The translations under genes were made by a program, and so were the position numbers. Source: an uncultured Ulvibacter sp. (GTDB lineage Bacteria > Bacteroidota > Bacteroidia > Flavobacteriales > Flavobacteriaceae). From it: a stretch of 64,000 nucleotides of DNA. Positions 34,306-43,362 of this stretch are shown in pieces (position 1 is the first letter of the stretch; every line of letters starts with the position of its first letter). The notes below the pieces were generated by a model. The model searched no databases and was not told the DNA's origin. It was given only the letters and a program-made list of their open reading frames with translations. The stretch is from contig CAJXZB010000004.1 in NCBI GenBank assembly GCA_913063405.1, positions 1 through 64,000 of the forward strand. The letters are read 5' to 3'.

Positions 34306-35646
34306 ATGATGCAATGGGAGCAGCTTCTTTCTTTACGAAGACAGGGAGATACCAATAAACGATTACGAGTAGAACAAGATGAGACTAGATTGGGTTTTGA
34401 GGTAGATTATGACCGAGTTATTTTCTCTTCAGCCTTTAGAAGTTTGCAGGACAAAACCCAGGTGATTCCTTTATCCAAAACTTCCTTTATACATACTCGC
34501 TTAACCCATAGTTTAGAGGTGTCGGTCGTAGGCCGTTCCTTAGGGCGTATGGTGGGCAGAGTTATTTTAGAAAAACATCCTCATTTGCAAGCCGTTCACG
34601 GACATCATTTTAATGATTTTGGAGCAATAGTAGCGGCAGCATCATTGGCGCATGATATAGGGAATCCGCCTTTTGGGCATAGTGGTGAAAAGGCTATTGG
34701 AGACTATTTTGCTTCTGGAAAGGGGAAACGTTTTAAGGAACAATTGACCGAAAAAGAGTATCAAGATTTAATTGATTATGAAGGAAATGCAAATGGTTTT
34801 AAGATACTTACGGAGTCTAAAAATGGAGTAAATGGAGGCCTTCGTCTGTCTTTTGCAACCTTAGGTGCTTTTATGAAGTATCCGAAAGAATCTCTTCCTA
34901 AAAACCCTTCAAGCCATATAGCCGATAAGAAGTTTGGAGTTTTTCAATCTGAAAAAGAATTCTTTGGAGAAGTAGCTTCCGAGTTGGGTCTTTTGAGAAG
35001 AGGTGAGAATGCAAACGTGAGTTATGGACGTCATCCATTGGCGTATTTAGTAGAAGCTGCAGATGATATTTGCTATACGATTATTGATTTTGAAGATGGA
35101 ATTAATCTAGGATTGATTGAGGAAGAGTTCGCATTAGAATATTTGATTAAGCTGGTGAAGGAGCGAATAAATTCAGAAAAGTATAGCAGTTTAAGGAAAT
35201 CATCAGATCGATTAGCATACCTTCGATCATTGGCGATTAGTGCATTGATTGCTGAAGCTACGTCTATTTTTCTAGAGAATGAAGAGGCTATATTGGCTGG
35301 AGGTTTTTTCGAAGCATTGCTTGATAAAAGTAGCTATAAGACACAAATTGATGATATAATAAAAATTAGCGTTGAAAAGATTTACCAAAGCACTGAGGTT
35401 ATAGATAAGGAGATAACGGGGTATTCGATTTTGGCAACACTATTGGAAACCTATACAACCGCATTTGAGAATTACCATAATGGATCCAGTCGACATTACG
35501 ATAGATTAATATTGGAAAATTTTGATAAAGAATCTTTAGAAGATCAATCCGTTTATACCTATTTAATGGAATGCTGTAGTTTTATTTCCAGACTAACGGA
35601 CGGAAATGCTTTGCAGATTTTTCAGAAGATAAAAGGAAACCTATAG
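34306..35646 (+). CDS. dgt: Deoxyguanosine triphosphate triphosphohydrolase (dGTPase)
   Basis: The protein has 446 residues and an HD-domain metal site: H68 in RLTHSLEVSVVG and H116-D117 in ASLAHDIGNPPFGHSGE. The start segment WEQLLSLRRQGDT then DRVIFSSAFRSLQDKTQVIP is typical for bacterial dGTPase. It splits dGTP into deoxyguanosine and tripolyphosphate, adjusting dNTP pools. No partner gene is linked. It lies between the receptor remnant (divergent) and the metalloprotease gene, and no promoter box fits the consensus exactly, although TATCTTGC is present 30 bp before the ATG. Confidence 0.93.
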   Translation: MMQWEQLLSLRRQGDTNKRLRVEQDETRLGFEVDYDRVIFSSAFRSLQDKTQVIPLSKTSFIHTRLTHSLEVSVVGRSLGRMVGRVILEKHPHLQAVHGHHFNDFGAIVAAASLAHDIGNPPFGHSGEKAIGDYFASGKGKRFKEQLTEKEYQDLIDYEGNANGFKILTESKNGVNGGLRLSFATLGAFMKYPKESLPKNPSSHIADKKFGVFQSEKEFFGEVASELGLLRRGENANVSYGRHPLAYLVEAADDICYTIIDFEDGINLGLIEEEFALEYLIKLVKERINSEKYSSLRKSSDRLAYLRSLAISALIAEATSIFLENEEAILAGGFFEALLDKSSYKTQIDDIIKISVEKIYQSTEVIDKEITGYSILATLLETYTTAFENYHNGSSRHYDRLILENFDKESLEDQSVYTYLMECCSFISRLTDGNALQIFQKIKGNL

Positions 35647-35805
35647 TATTTATTTTGAGGGGCTAAATATATATCTACTTCCGGCCTTCTGAGTATAATA
35701 AATAGGAGACTTGCACTTTTTTACAATTCCTTGAAAGATCTTATTGCTTTTTTCGACACAACGACTGCAAATCGTTGCAAATTCTTGACACAAAAGACTT
35801 AAACT

Positions 35806-35840
35806 CCTAATATTTGCTATCTTTGATGTTAAATATTAGG
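35806..35840 (+). promoter_or_regulatory. Metalloprotease promoter: -7 box inside a perfect inverted repeat
   Basis: CCTAATATTT (35806-35815) and AAATATTAGG (35831-35840) are perfect 10-bp inverted arms. Between them, TATCTTTG (35818-35825) fits the TANNTTTG -7 element. An operator overlapping the -7 box would let a dimeric repressor block transcription. Downstream, GTATAAGG (35903-35910) and CCTTATAC (35927-35934) form a second 8-bp inverted pair that would fold in the leader RNA. The rest of the 312-bp gap from 35647 shows nothing else recognisable. Confidence 0.55.
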
Positions 35841-35958
35841 ATATTGTAAAATATTACTGAAGTTTGTGATATTTTTATAGACTTAGAATTAATTAATCTT
35901 TAGTATAAGGGGCGTTTAAAGTTTCTCCTTATACGTTAATCGTAAAATTTAAAAAAAT

Positions 35959-38565
35959 ATGAAAAAAGTACTCTACTTACTTGCATTTATTACTGTGAGT
36001 TTTGCTAGTGCGCAAGACTTCAGTGGTGTGATTAGCTCGCACTTAAACAGCAATCGCACGGCGCTTGGCTTAGAACCTCAGGATGTTGAGGAATTCGCTA
36101 TTAGCTCGAACAGCTTTTCAAAAAGCATGAACTTGGACAACGTCCATGTTAGCCAAATGCATCAAGGAATTGAAATTTTTAATTCAACATCTTCTTTTGC
36201 AATAAAAAATGGAAGTGTTGTAAACGCAGCCCTTTCTTTTACCCAAGGTGTTGCACAAAAAGTAAACACAACGTCTCCTTCAATTTCTGCAACTTCTGCA
36301 ATTTCTAGCGCAGCTAGTGCATTGGGAACAGGAAGTCCTTCTAACATAGTGTTGTTAGAGACAATTGGAGATAACAAATTTGTATACTCAAACGGAAATA
36401 TTTCCTTAGAGAACATCCCAGTAAAACTGGTTTATCAAACAACAGATAATAACACATTAAGACTTGCTTGGGATTTAAGTATTTATCTTTTAGACGCTAG
36501 TCATTACTATAGTGTAAGAGTGGATGCCGTTTCAGGAACTGTTCTTAATACTATTGACTGGGTAACTAGCTGTACATTTGGTGAAATTGCTCATTCTCAC
36601 TTTGGAGCTTCCAATGAGGAGAGTAGTGTTTTGTTTGAAGACAAAGCTACGGTAAGCGTGAATATGGCAGGAGGAGCTCAGTACAGAGTTTTCCCTATTC
36701 CGGCTGAAAGTCCTAATCACGGACCTGAAGCATTGGTTCCAGACCCAGCAAACGCTATTGCGTCTCCTTTTGGATGGCACGATACAGATGGTGTAGCAGG
36801 TGCTGAGTTCACTATTACAAGAGGAAATAATGCTTACGCTTATGAGGATCAAAGTGGAAGTAATTCAGGAACCTCTCCAGATGGTGGAGCGACATTGGAT
36901 TTTGATTTCCCATATGATTTGACGATGCAGCCAGCAGTATACGTGGACGCTACTACTACTAACTTGTTTTACATGAATAACATTCTTCATGATGTATTGT
37001 ACCAATATGGGTTTGATGAGGGTAGTGGAAATTTTCAAGAAAATAATTATGGAAACGGTGGTTTAGGTGGTGATAATGTAAATGCTGAAGGACAAGACGG
37101 ATCTGGAACAAACAATGCAAACTTCGCAACTCCACCGGATGGAGGGAATCCAAGAATGCAAATGTATTTGTGGCTTGGATCTTCAGGACCAATTGCAGAC
37201 ATTTTAACAATAAACAATGGTCCTTTGGCTGGTATTTATAGTGGAGTTCCTGCTAATTTTGGAGGGGCTATACCTACTGGATTGACAGAAGATCTTGTTG
37301 TAATTGAGGATGATGATGCTGGAGCTTCGACAGATCCAAATGATGGTTGTGATAATGTATTAAATGGTGCTGATTTAGTAGGTAAAATTGTAGTAATAAG
37401 AAGAGGAGAATGTGAATTCGGATTTAAAGCACTATCTGCACAGGATGAAGGTGCCATTGCAGTTATTATGGTAAATAACGTAGCAGGTGCGCCAATTGTT
37501 ATGGCACCTGGTGCCGTGGGAGCTCAAGTAACTATACCACTTTTTATGGTTTCTGATGTAGATGGTAATGCTATTATCGCCGAAATAAATGGTGGTGGAT
37601 CTGTAAATGGAACTATTAATGGAGGTGCTATTGTTGTTGATAGAAGTGGGGATTTAGATAATGGTATTGTGGCTCACGAGTTTGGTCATGGTGTTTCAAA
37701 TCGTTTAACAGGAGGGCCTAACAACACAGGATGCTTAGGTAATGCTGAGCAAATGGGTGAAGGATGGAGTGATTATCTTTCTCTAATGTTTACAATAGAG
37801 CCAGGAGATATGGCAGATGATATAAGAGGTATTGGAACCTATGCTCTCTTTCAACCACTTGATGGTAATGGAATTAGAACTTTCCCTTATACAAGAGATA
37901 TTACTGTAAATACACATACCTATGATGATATTAAAACAGAATCAGTTCCTCATGGTGTTGGATCTGTATGGTGTGCAATGCTTTGGGATATGACTTGGGA
38001 TTTAATTGATGCTAATGGTGGAGCTATTGGTGATATCTATACTGGTACCGATGGAAATAACATTGCATTGCAATTGGTTATGGACGCTATGAAGCTACAA
38101 CCATGTAGTCCAGGATTTATAGCCGGACGTGATGCTATTTTAGCAGCGGATGTTGCAGCCAATGGAGGAGCAAATTGTGAATTAATTTGGAATGCATTTG
38201 CAAGAAGAGGATTAGGAGCTAGTGCCGATGGTGGATCTACTGGAAGTGTTACTGATGGTACCGAGGCATTTGATGTGCCTTCTCCGGGAACTTGTTCATT
38301 AGGTGTTGCAGACAACAATAGCTTTAATAGTAACTTTATTATTTATCCTAACCCGTCAAAAGGTAGTATAAACATTAAATCAATTGTAGATGCTGGAAGC
38401 GTGACAGTTTCTATTTATGACCTTAACGGTAGAGCTGTATACTCTGAAGCAATGGAGTTACATAATACTGTAAGCATTAGTGCAGAGGGAATAACCACTG
38501 GTATCTATATTATTCAGATAGATGGAACTGATTATAGTCAGACTTCGAAATTAATTATTGAATAA
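35959..38565 (+). CDS. Secreted M36 (fungalysin) metallopeptidase with T9SS sorting domain
   Basis: The protein has 868 residues. Order: signal peptide (MKKVLYLLAFITVSFASAQ), FTP/propeptide region (about 20-205), peptidase M36 domain, a PA-type domain inserted at about 445-545 (LVGKIVVIRRGECEFGFKAL), then the catalytic motif HEFGH at 573-577 in IVAHEFGHGVSNRLTGG with E601 in GEGWSDYLSL as third zinc ligand. The T9SS type A domain begins near 783 (FIIYPNPSKGSINIKS, YDLNGRAVYSEAM). It is made as a zymogen, exported by T9SS and digests proteins outside the cell. The overall domain order agrees with flavobacterial M36 enzymes. The promoter carries an inverted repeat, so expression is probably controlled. 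Confidence 0.95.
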   Translation: MKKVLYLLAFITVSFASAQDFSGVISSHLNSNRTALGLEPQDVEEFAISSNSFSKSMNLDNVHVSQMHQGIEIFNSTSSFAIKNGSVVNAALSFTQGVAQKVNTTSPSISATSAISSAASALGTGSPSNIVLLETIGDNKFVYSNGNISLENIPVKLVYQTTDNNTLRLAWDLSIYLLDASHYYSVRVDAVSGTVLNTIDWVTSCTFGEIAHSHFGASNEESSVLFEDKATVSVNMAGGAQYRVFPIPAESPNHGPEALVPDPANAIASPFGWHDTDGVAGAEFTITRGNNAYAYEDQSGSNSGTSPDGGATLDFDFPYDLTMQPAVYVDATTTNLFYMNNILHDVLYQYGFDEGSGNFQENNYGNGGLGGDNVNAEGQDGSGTNNANFATPPDGGNPRMQMYLWLGSSGPIADILTINNGPLAGIYSGVPANFGGAIPTGLTEDLVVIEDDDAGASTDPNDGCDNVLNGADLVGKIVVIRRGECEFGFKALSAQDEGAIAVIMVNNVAGAPIVMAPGAVGAQVTIPLFMVSDVDGNAIIAEINGGGSVNGTINGGAIVVDRSGDLDNGIVAHEFGHGVSNRLTGGPNNTGCLGNAEQMGEGWSDYLSLMFTIEPGDMADDIRGIGTYALFQPLDGNGIRTFPYTRDITVNTHTYDDIKTESVPHGVGSVWCAMLWDMTWDLIDANGGAIGDIYTGTDGNNIALQLVMDAMKLQPCSPGFIAGRDAILAADVAANGGANCELIWNAFARRGLGASADGGSTGSVTDGTEAFDVPSPGTCSLGVADNNSFNSNFIIYPNPSKGSINIKSIVDAGSVTVSIYDLNGRAVYSEAMELHNTVSISAEGITTGIYIIQIDGTDYSQTSKLIIE

Positions 38566-38591
38566 ATAAAAGATTTAATTATTTCTAAATT

Positions 38592-38620
38592 AAAAGGAGG
38601 CTTTCGAGCCTCCTTTTTTA
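38592..38620. terminator. Bidirectional terminator between convergent genes
   Basis: AAAAGGAGGCT (38592-38602) pairs with AGCCTCCTTTT around a TTCG loop, followed by T residues. The UUCG-type tetraloop makes it very stable. The dxs stop lies at its right edge. Confidence 0.9.
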
Positions 38621-40390
38621 TGTATATTTCTTAAGGGTTTTACCAATGGTTTCTGAAGAGATGCCAACTAGGTTTTGCAGTTGTTGAATTGTACCGTGTT
38701 CTGGAAATTCATCGGAGATTCCCAGCATTTCAACTTTATTTGAATAACTATGTTTAGAGGCAAATTCGGAAATACTACTTCCAAAACCGCCTTTTAAAAT
38801 ACCATCCTCAACGGTAATTATTGTATCATACTTTTTAAAAATAGAGTGAAGTAAGATTTCATCCAAAGGTTTAATAAATCGCATATCATAACAGGCCACT
38901 TTTTTGGAATGAGTACAATTTTCAATCGCAGCAAGAGCATTGATTGCCATTGTTCCAATGGTTAAGATAGCAATTTCAGAACCTTCTATTAGTTGTTTCC
39001 CCTTTCCTATTTCCATTTTTGAGAAGGGCTTTTCCCAGTTCATTCCAGTTCCTCTTCCTCTTGGATAACGAATTGCCATAGGTTTGTTTAAGCCTAGTTG
39101 CGCTGTAAATAGCATGTTTCTCAACTCTATTTCGTTTCTTGGGGCAAATATGATTAGGTTTGGAATACACCTTAAGAAAGCAATGTCAAAAATCCCATGA
39201 TGTGTAGCTCCATCTTCACCTACCATTCCTGCTCTGTCTAAACAGAATATAACAGGTAGTTTTTGGAGGCATACATCATGAATTACTTGATCATATGCGC
39301 GTTGAAGAAAAGTCGAGTATATATTGCAAAAGACAAACAATCCTTGAGAGGCAAGACCCGCGGCAAAGGTAACTGCGTGTTGCTCAGCAATGCCCACGTC
39401 AAATGCTCGGGAGGGGAAAACCTCCATCATATATTTTAAGGAACTCCCTGTTGGCATGGCAGGAGTAATCCCCACAATTTTTTCATTTTGCGCTGCAAGT
39501 TCCACAATAGTTTTACCGAAAACATCTTGAAATTTTGGAGGAAGTTTATCGCTATTCTGGGGAAGTAAATCACCAGTTTTGGCATCAAACTTTCCTGGGG
39601 CATGGTAAGTAACTTGATTCTCTTCGGCTTGTCGTAAACCTTTTCCTTTTTTCGTAATTACATGTAGAACTTTGGGGCCGTTTATATCTTTAAGTCTTTT
39701 CAGTTCTGAAATCAAATCGGATAGATTATGCCCATCAATAGGGCCGGAGTATTTGAAATTAAGAGCCTCAAATAGATTGTCAGTCTCGGGAGCTCCGTTT
39801 AAATTTACCTTGGTGAAGTAGGCCTTTAGCGCTCCAACACTAGGGTCAATTCCTATGGCATTGTCGTTTAGAATAACAAGAATATTTGTGTCTGTTACAC
39901 CGGCGTGATTAAGTGCTTCAAAGGCCATTCCACTGGCAATGGAGGCATCTCCTACTATGGCAATATGCTGTCTTTCGACATCACCTGTCAATTGCGCAGC
40001 AATTGCCATCCCCAGCGTTGCTGAGATTGCCGTGCTGCTATGTCCTGTGCCAAAAGCATCATATTTGCTTTCACTCATTTTAGGGAATCCACTAATTCCT
40101 CCAAGTCTTCGGTTGGTATGAAAATTAGCCTTTCGCCCCGTCAAGATTTTATGTCCATAGGCCTGGTGTCCAACGTCCCAAATCAAAATGTCGAGAGGAG
40201 TGTTAAACACATAGTGAAGTGCAATGGTTAGTTCAATTACCCCAAGGCTTGCTCCTAAATGACCTTCTTTCACAGCAATAATGTTAATGATAAACTCGCG
40301 CAATTCTTGAGCAAGTTGAGGTAAGTCCTGGGGAGAAACTTTCCGAAGATCTTCGGGAAACTTGATGCTATTTAAAATGTTCTTAGACAC
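38618..40390 (-). CDS. dxs: 1-deoxy-D-xylulose-5-phosphate synthase
   Basis: I choose the GTG at 40390-40388 (VSKNILNSIKFPEDLRKVSP), giving 590 residues, the normal length. A longer reading from an ATG at 40471 would overlap the divergent tadA gene and add a non-conserved tail. The thiamine diphosphate motif is IVGDASIASGMAFEALN with ILNDNAIGID, and the C-terminal transketolase domain has GIAEQHAVTFAAGLA and VICLDRAG-like FCLDRAGMVGEDGATHHG. The enzyme joins pyruvate and glyceraldehyde 3-phosphate, the first step of the MEP pathway for isoprenoids, which also feed the polyprenyl synthetase at 62132. TATCTTTG (minus strand, 40402-40395) is only 4 bp before the GTG, so a leaderless mRNA is likely. 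Confidence 0.93.
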   Translation of the reverse strand: MSKNILNSIKFPEDLRKVSPQDLPQLAQELREFIINIIAVKEGHLGASLGVIELTIALHYVFNTPLDILIWDVGHQAYGHKILTGRKANFHTNRRLGGISGFPKMSESKYDAFGTGHSSTAISATLGMAIAAQLTGDVERQHIAIVGDASIASGMAFEALNHAGVTDTNILVILNDNAIGIDPSVGALKAYFTKVNLNGAPETDNLFEALNFKYSGPIDGHNLSDLISELKRLKDINGPKVLHVITKKGKGLRQAEENQVTYHAPGKFDAKTGDLLPQNSDKLPPKFQDVFGKTIVELAAQNEKIVGITPAMPTGSSLKYMMEVFPSRAFDVGIAEQHAVTFAAGLASQGLFVFCNIYSTFLQRAYDQVIHDVCLQKLPVIFCLDRAGMVGEDGATHHGIFDIAFLRCIPNLIIFAPRNEIELRNMLFTAQLGLNKPMAIRYPRGRGTGMNWEKPFSKMEIGKGKQLIEGSEIAILTIGTMAINALAAIENCTHSKKVACYDMRFIKPLDEILLHSIFKKYDTIITVEDGILKGGFGSSISEFASKHSYSNKVEMLGISDEFPEHGTIQQLQNLVGISSETIGKTLKKYT

Positions 40391-40394
40391 AGAG

Positions 40395-40443
40395 CAAAGA
40401 TACGTTTCTAGTTTATTAGTGAAATAGTTAATTTGTACTTTTG
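40395..40443. promoter_or_regulatory. Divergent promoter boxes for dxs and tadA
   Basis: On the minus strand TATCTTTG (40402-40395) faces dxs, and on the plus strand TACTTTTG (40436-40443) faces tadA, 15 bp before its ATG. Both fit TANNTTTG. No good -33 TTG was found for either, so these are partial matches. Confidence 0.45.
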
Positions 40444-40458
40444 AATAAACTATAAAGA

Positions 40459-40908
40459 ATGATAGAAGCATATGATGACACCTATTTTATGAAGCGAGCG
40501 CTTCAAGAAGCAGAGGTCGCTTACCAAAGGGGAGAGGTTCCTATTGGTGCTGTTGTAGTAATTAACAATCAAATTATTGCTCGTGCCCACAATCTAACCG
40601 AAACCTTGAACGATGTGACAGCGCATGCAGAGATGCAAGCAATTACTGCAGCTGCCAACTATTTAGGAGGAAAGTACTTGTTGGGTTGCAGTCTATATGT
40701 CACAATAGAACCTTGCCAAATGTGTGCTGGAGCCTTGTTTTGGAGTCAGATTTCCAATATTGTTTATGGAGCGAGAGACGAACAACGAGGATGTATTAAC
40801 CTCAATACTAAGCTCCATCCTAAGACTAAAATGACAGGAGGTGTTTTGGAGAACGAAGCTTCTGGACTATTGAAAAGATTTTTTGTTGAAAAGCGAAATT
40901 TGAACTAG
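40459..40908 (+). CDS. tadA: tRNA-specific adenosine deaminase
   Basis: The protein has 149 residues with the deaminase zinc site H56-A-E58 in TAHAEMQAITAAA and C86-x-x-C89 in IEPCQMCAGAL. The start motif DDTYFMKRALQEAEVAYQRG and the segment REVPIGAVVV-like GEVPIGAVVVINNQ are standard for TadA. It converts adenosine 34 of tRNA-Arg(ACG) to inosine, allowing one tRNA to read three codons. The gene is essential in most bacteria. It is divergent from dxs and ends before the csp terminator. Confidence 0.94.
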   Translation: MIEAYDDTYFMKRALQEAEVAYQRGEVPIGAVVVINNQIIARAHNLTETLNDVTAHAEMQAITAAANYLGGKYLLGCSLYVTIEPCQMCAGALFWSQISNIVYGARDEQRGCINLNTKLHPKTKMTGGVLENEASGLLKRFFVEKRNLN

Positions 40909-40918
40909 CGAAAAGGCA

Positions 40919-40951
40919 TAAAAAAACCTCCGAAATGTTGAATTAAGGAGG
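40919..40951 (-). terminator. Terminator for the cold-shock gene (minus strand)
   Basis: CCTCC (40927-40931) and GGAGG (40947-40951) pair across a 15-nt loop, and the minus strand continues into seven T residues (40926-40920). Weak stem, but position just after the csp stop is right. Confidence 0.6.
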
Positions 40952-40979
40952 GTGAAATCTTAATAAGTATATATAGCTC

Positions 40980-41177
40980 TTAGTCGTGGATTACGCGAAC
41001 TTGCCCCGCTACCATTCCTTTTCTTCCTTCTTCTTCGACATATTCTACTTTGTCCCCTTCATTAAGGGCTTCCCCGTTAAGTCCGGTCACGTGTACAAAA
41101 ATGTCTTTCCCGGTTTCATCATTGGTGATAAAACCAAAACCTTTAGATTCGTTGAAAAATTTTACTGTTCCTTCCAT
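40980..41177 (-). CDS. Cold-shock protein (CspA family)
   Basis: The protein has 65 residues and is a complete OB-fold cold-shock domain with RNP1 (KGFGFITND) and RNP2 (DIFVHVT) motifs. It binds single-stranded RNA or DNA and helps melt mRNA structures. The first residues MEGTVKFFNESKGF are invariant in the family. The gap to the next gene upstream (41178-41273) is AT-rich and may act as a temperature-sensitive leader, though I see no definite structure. Flavobacteria usually keep several copies of this gene. Confidence 0.95.
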   Translation of the reverse strand: MEGTVKFFNESKGFGFITNDETGKDIFVHVTGLNGEALNEGDKVEYVEEEGRKGMVAGQVRVIHD

Positions 41178-41273
41178 TGTAAAAAAAATAAATTAATAAT
41201 TTGGTGTTAATGTGCTATAAATGTAATGCGGTTTTTTAACAAAATGAAAAATATTTCGAAAAATGTACCTGAT

Positions 41274-41519
41274 TTATAACTTATTATCTTTTTGATAGTT
41301 CTGCATTCTCTCTATACTTTCCTTTGTTAGCATATAGTCTTTAACGTTTTTATCCTTCCAACGATGATATATAAACATAGGCATTAGAATAAAAAAACCA
41401 ACGACTATTGAAGTTCCAATAATGAGATGACCGGTTGCCTCATCTTGAGGTTTAACGTAAAAACCGATACAAATGGCAACGACGACGACTATAAGTAATA
41501 TGGATAAAAAATACTTCAT
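41274..41519 (-). CDS. Small two-helix membrane protein
   Basis: The protein has 81 residues with two membrane helices (about 3-20 and 32-50) and a charged C-terminal tail (WKDKNVKDYMLTKESIERMQ). It lies 4 bp after the ClC-type gene on the same strand, so it is co-transcribed and may be translationally coupled. The family is not one I can name. A membrane partner of the chloride transporter is conceivable from the tight spacing only. Confidence 0.7.
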   Translation of the reverse strand: MKYFLSILLIVVVVAICIGFYVKPQDEATGHLIIGTSIVVGFFILMPMFIYHRWKDKNVKDYMLTKESIERMQNYQKDNKL

Positions 41520-41523
41520 TTTT

Positions 41524-43320
41524 TTATTTTCCTGAAAAATCTATTAATTTTCTTCTGTAAGCAGTTAATAATTTAGATTTGGATACAAAGCCATAGTATA
41601 CTCCGTTTGAAAGTACAGGCAGATTCCAAGCCCCGGTGTCTTGAAACTTCTTCATCACACCAGTCATTTTATTTTCTTCCAAAGATATAATGGCGGGAGG
41701 GTTCTGCATCAAATCTCTGGCAATTACATTTTTGTACAAATTTTGATCGAACATCACTGGTCGTAGATCATCTAGCAATATGATTCCCTCTAAGTTCCGG
41801 GTTTTTTTGTTCACAACGGGAAATAAGTTTCGTTTGGACTTAACTATAGCCTCATGAACCAATTCGCCTAGAGTCATATCTGGATAGACCTCAATAAAAT
41901 CACGTTCAATAACTGTCTTAATATCCATTAGAGTTAGTACGGCGTGATCTTTATTATGTGTAATTAGCTCACCCTTTCTTCCTAGTTCCATGGCATACAC
42001 TGAGTGTGGCACAAAATATTTGGTAATAGAAAAGGAAATAGCTGCTGTAATCATAAGAGGGATGAATAATTCGTAGCCACCTGTAACTTCGGCAATTAGG
42101 AAGATGGCGGTCAATGGAGCATGTAATACTCCGGCCATTAGTCCAGTCATTCCAACCAGGGTAAAATTACTTTCAGAAACGGGGCTAGAAAGGAAGCCTA
42201 TATTGTTTAAGATTTTAGCTAGCGTAAAGCCCATAATACTTCCCATAAATAGTGTAGGCGAAAAAATACCACCAACACCACCAGCTCCAAAGGTAAGGGA
42301 GCTGGCTATGACTTTAAAGAGGACTAGTCCAGAGAGCAGGGTTATCATCACCCATATATTTGCACTGTCTAATTGAAATATATTATTTTCTAAGGCCTTT
42401 TCGGGATTACCTTGAACCAGGTTATTAATGATATCGAAACCCTCTCCATAGAGAGGAGGAATAAAATAGACCAGTATCCCAATACCGACTCCTCCAATAA
42501 CAAGCCGTTTAATTGGAGAGCCTATTTTCTCAAAGAACTTCTGAAAACGTTCAAAAATATTAGTGAAATATATAGAAACCAAACCAGCCACAACACCAAG
42601 TAATATATATAACGGGATGTCTTTAATTGCAAATTCATCTTCAATATTAAAAGGGAGTAATACATCGTTTCCGAAGAAAAAATAGGAGGTGATAATTGCC
42701 GAAACCGAAGCCAATAACAATGGAATCATAGATGCAATAGTAAGGTCAAGACTAAAAACTTCTATGGCAAATATAATTGCTGCAATAGGTGCTTTGAAAA
42801 TCGAGGACATAGCACCTGCAGCTGCACAGCCTATTAACAAAGTCCTAGTGGCCTGATTCATATGAAGAAGACGAGATAAATTGGAGCTTAGGGCAGCTCC
42901 CGTAGCTATAGTAGGGCCTTCAAGACCTACAGACCCCCCAAAACCCACTGTAATAGGTGCGGCAAGCAAATTCCCCCACATCTGAAACCGTTTCATTATC
43001 CCTTTTTTCTTGGAAATTGCGAATAACGTAGCGGGAATACCCTGAGTGGGTCGATGTCTTATTACATATTTTATTATTAAATAGGTAAGACCGAGTCCAA
43101 AAATGGGAAAAACGAAGTAAAAGGCACTGTGATACTCCTGAATTAATTTGCCTTCTAGTAAAAACTCAATAAAATGGGTGCCATTTTTAATAAGTACGGC
43201 ACCTATTCCAGACATAATACCTACAATAATGCTTAAAAAAAAAACGAACTGCTTATGCGATACATGTTTTAATCGCCATATAAGAAAGCGGGTAAGAAAA
43301 GTTCGTTTTTGCGCAGGCAT
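41524..43320 (-). CDS. ClC-family chloride transporter with CBS domain pair
   Basis: The protein has 598 residues. The membrane core has the selectivity motifs GFGGSVGLEGPTIATGAA (with the gating Glu in G-x-E-G-P), FKAPIAAIIFAIEVF and GAGGVGGIFSPTLFMGSIMG. From about residue 455 two CBS domains follow (DFIEVYPDMTLGELVHEAI, and ENKMTGVMKKFQDTGAWNLP), which bind adenine nucleotides and regulate ClC proteins. The gating Glu means that either a chloride/proton exchanger or a channel is possible; the residue that decides between them cannot be assigned safely by eye. Function would be chloride or pH balance. It is followed by the small membrane protein and lies 42 bp downstream of aspS. Confidence 0.93.
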   Translation of the reverse strand: MPAQKRTFLTRFLIWRLKHVSHKQFVFFLSIIVGIMSGIGAVLIKNGTHFIEFLLEGKLIQEYHSAFYFVFPIFGLGLTYLIIKYVIRHRPTQGIPATLFAISKKKGIMKRFQMWGNLLAAPITVGFGGSVGLEGPTIATGAALSSNLSRLLHMNQATRTLLIGCAAAGAMSSIFKAPIAAIIFAIEVFSLDLTIASMIPLLLASVSAIITSYFFFGNDVLLPFNIEDEFAIKDIPLYILLGVVAGLVSIYFTNIFERFQKFFEKIGSPIKRLVIGGVGIGILVYFIPPLYGEGFDIINNLVQGNPEKALENNIFQLDSANIWVMITLLSGLVLFKVIASSLTFGAGGVGGIFSPTLFMGSIMGFTLAKILNNIGFLSSPVSESNFTLVGMTGLMAGVLHAPLTAIFLIAEVTGGYELFIPLMITAAISFSITKYFVPHSVYAMELGRKGELITHNKDHAVLTLMDIKTVIERDFIEVYPDMTLGELVHEAIVKSKRNLFPVVNKKTRNLEGIILLDDLRPVMFDQNLYKNVIARDLMQNPPAIISLEENKMTGVMKKFQDTGAWNLPVLSNGVYYGFVSKSKLLTAYRRKLIDFSGK

Positions 43321-43362
43321 TTCGGTTGAATCAAAAAATCCTGCGTTTGCAGGATTTTAAAG

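Noticed and set aside
40390-40471. Longer dxs with an N-terminal extension from ATG 40471
   Set aside because: The extra 27 residues overlap the divergent tadA start, are not conserved in type, and pass through the -7 box of dxs.
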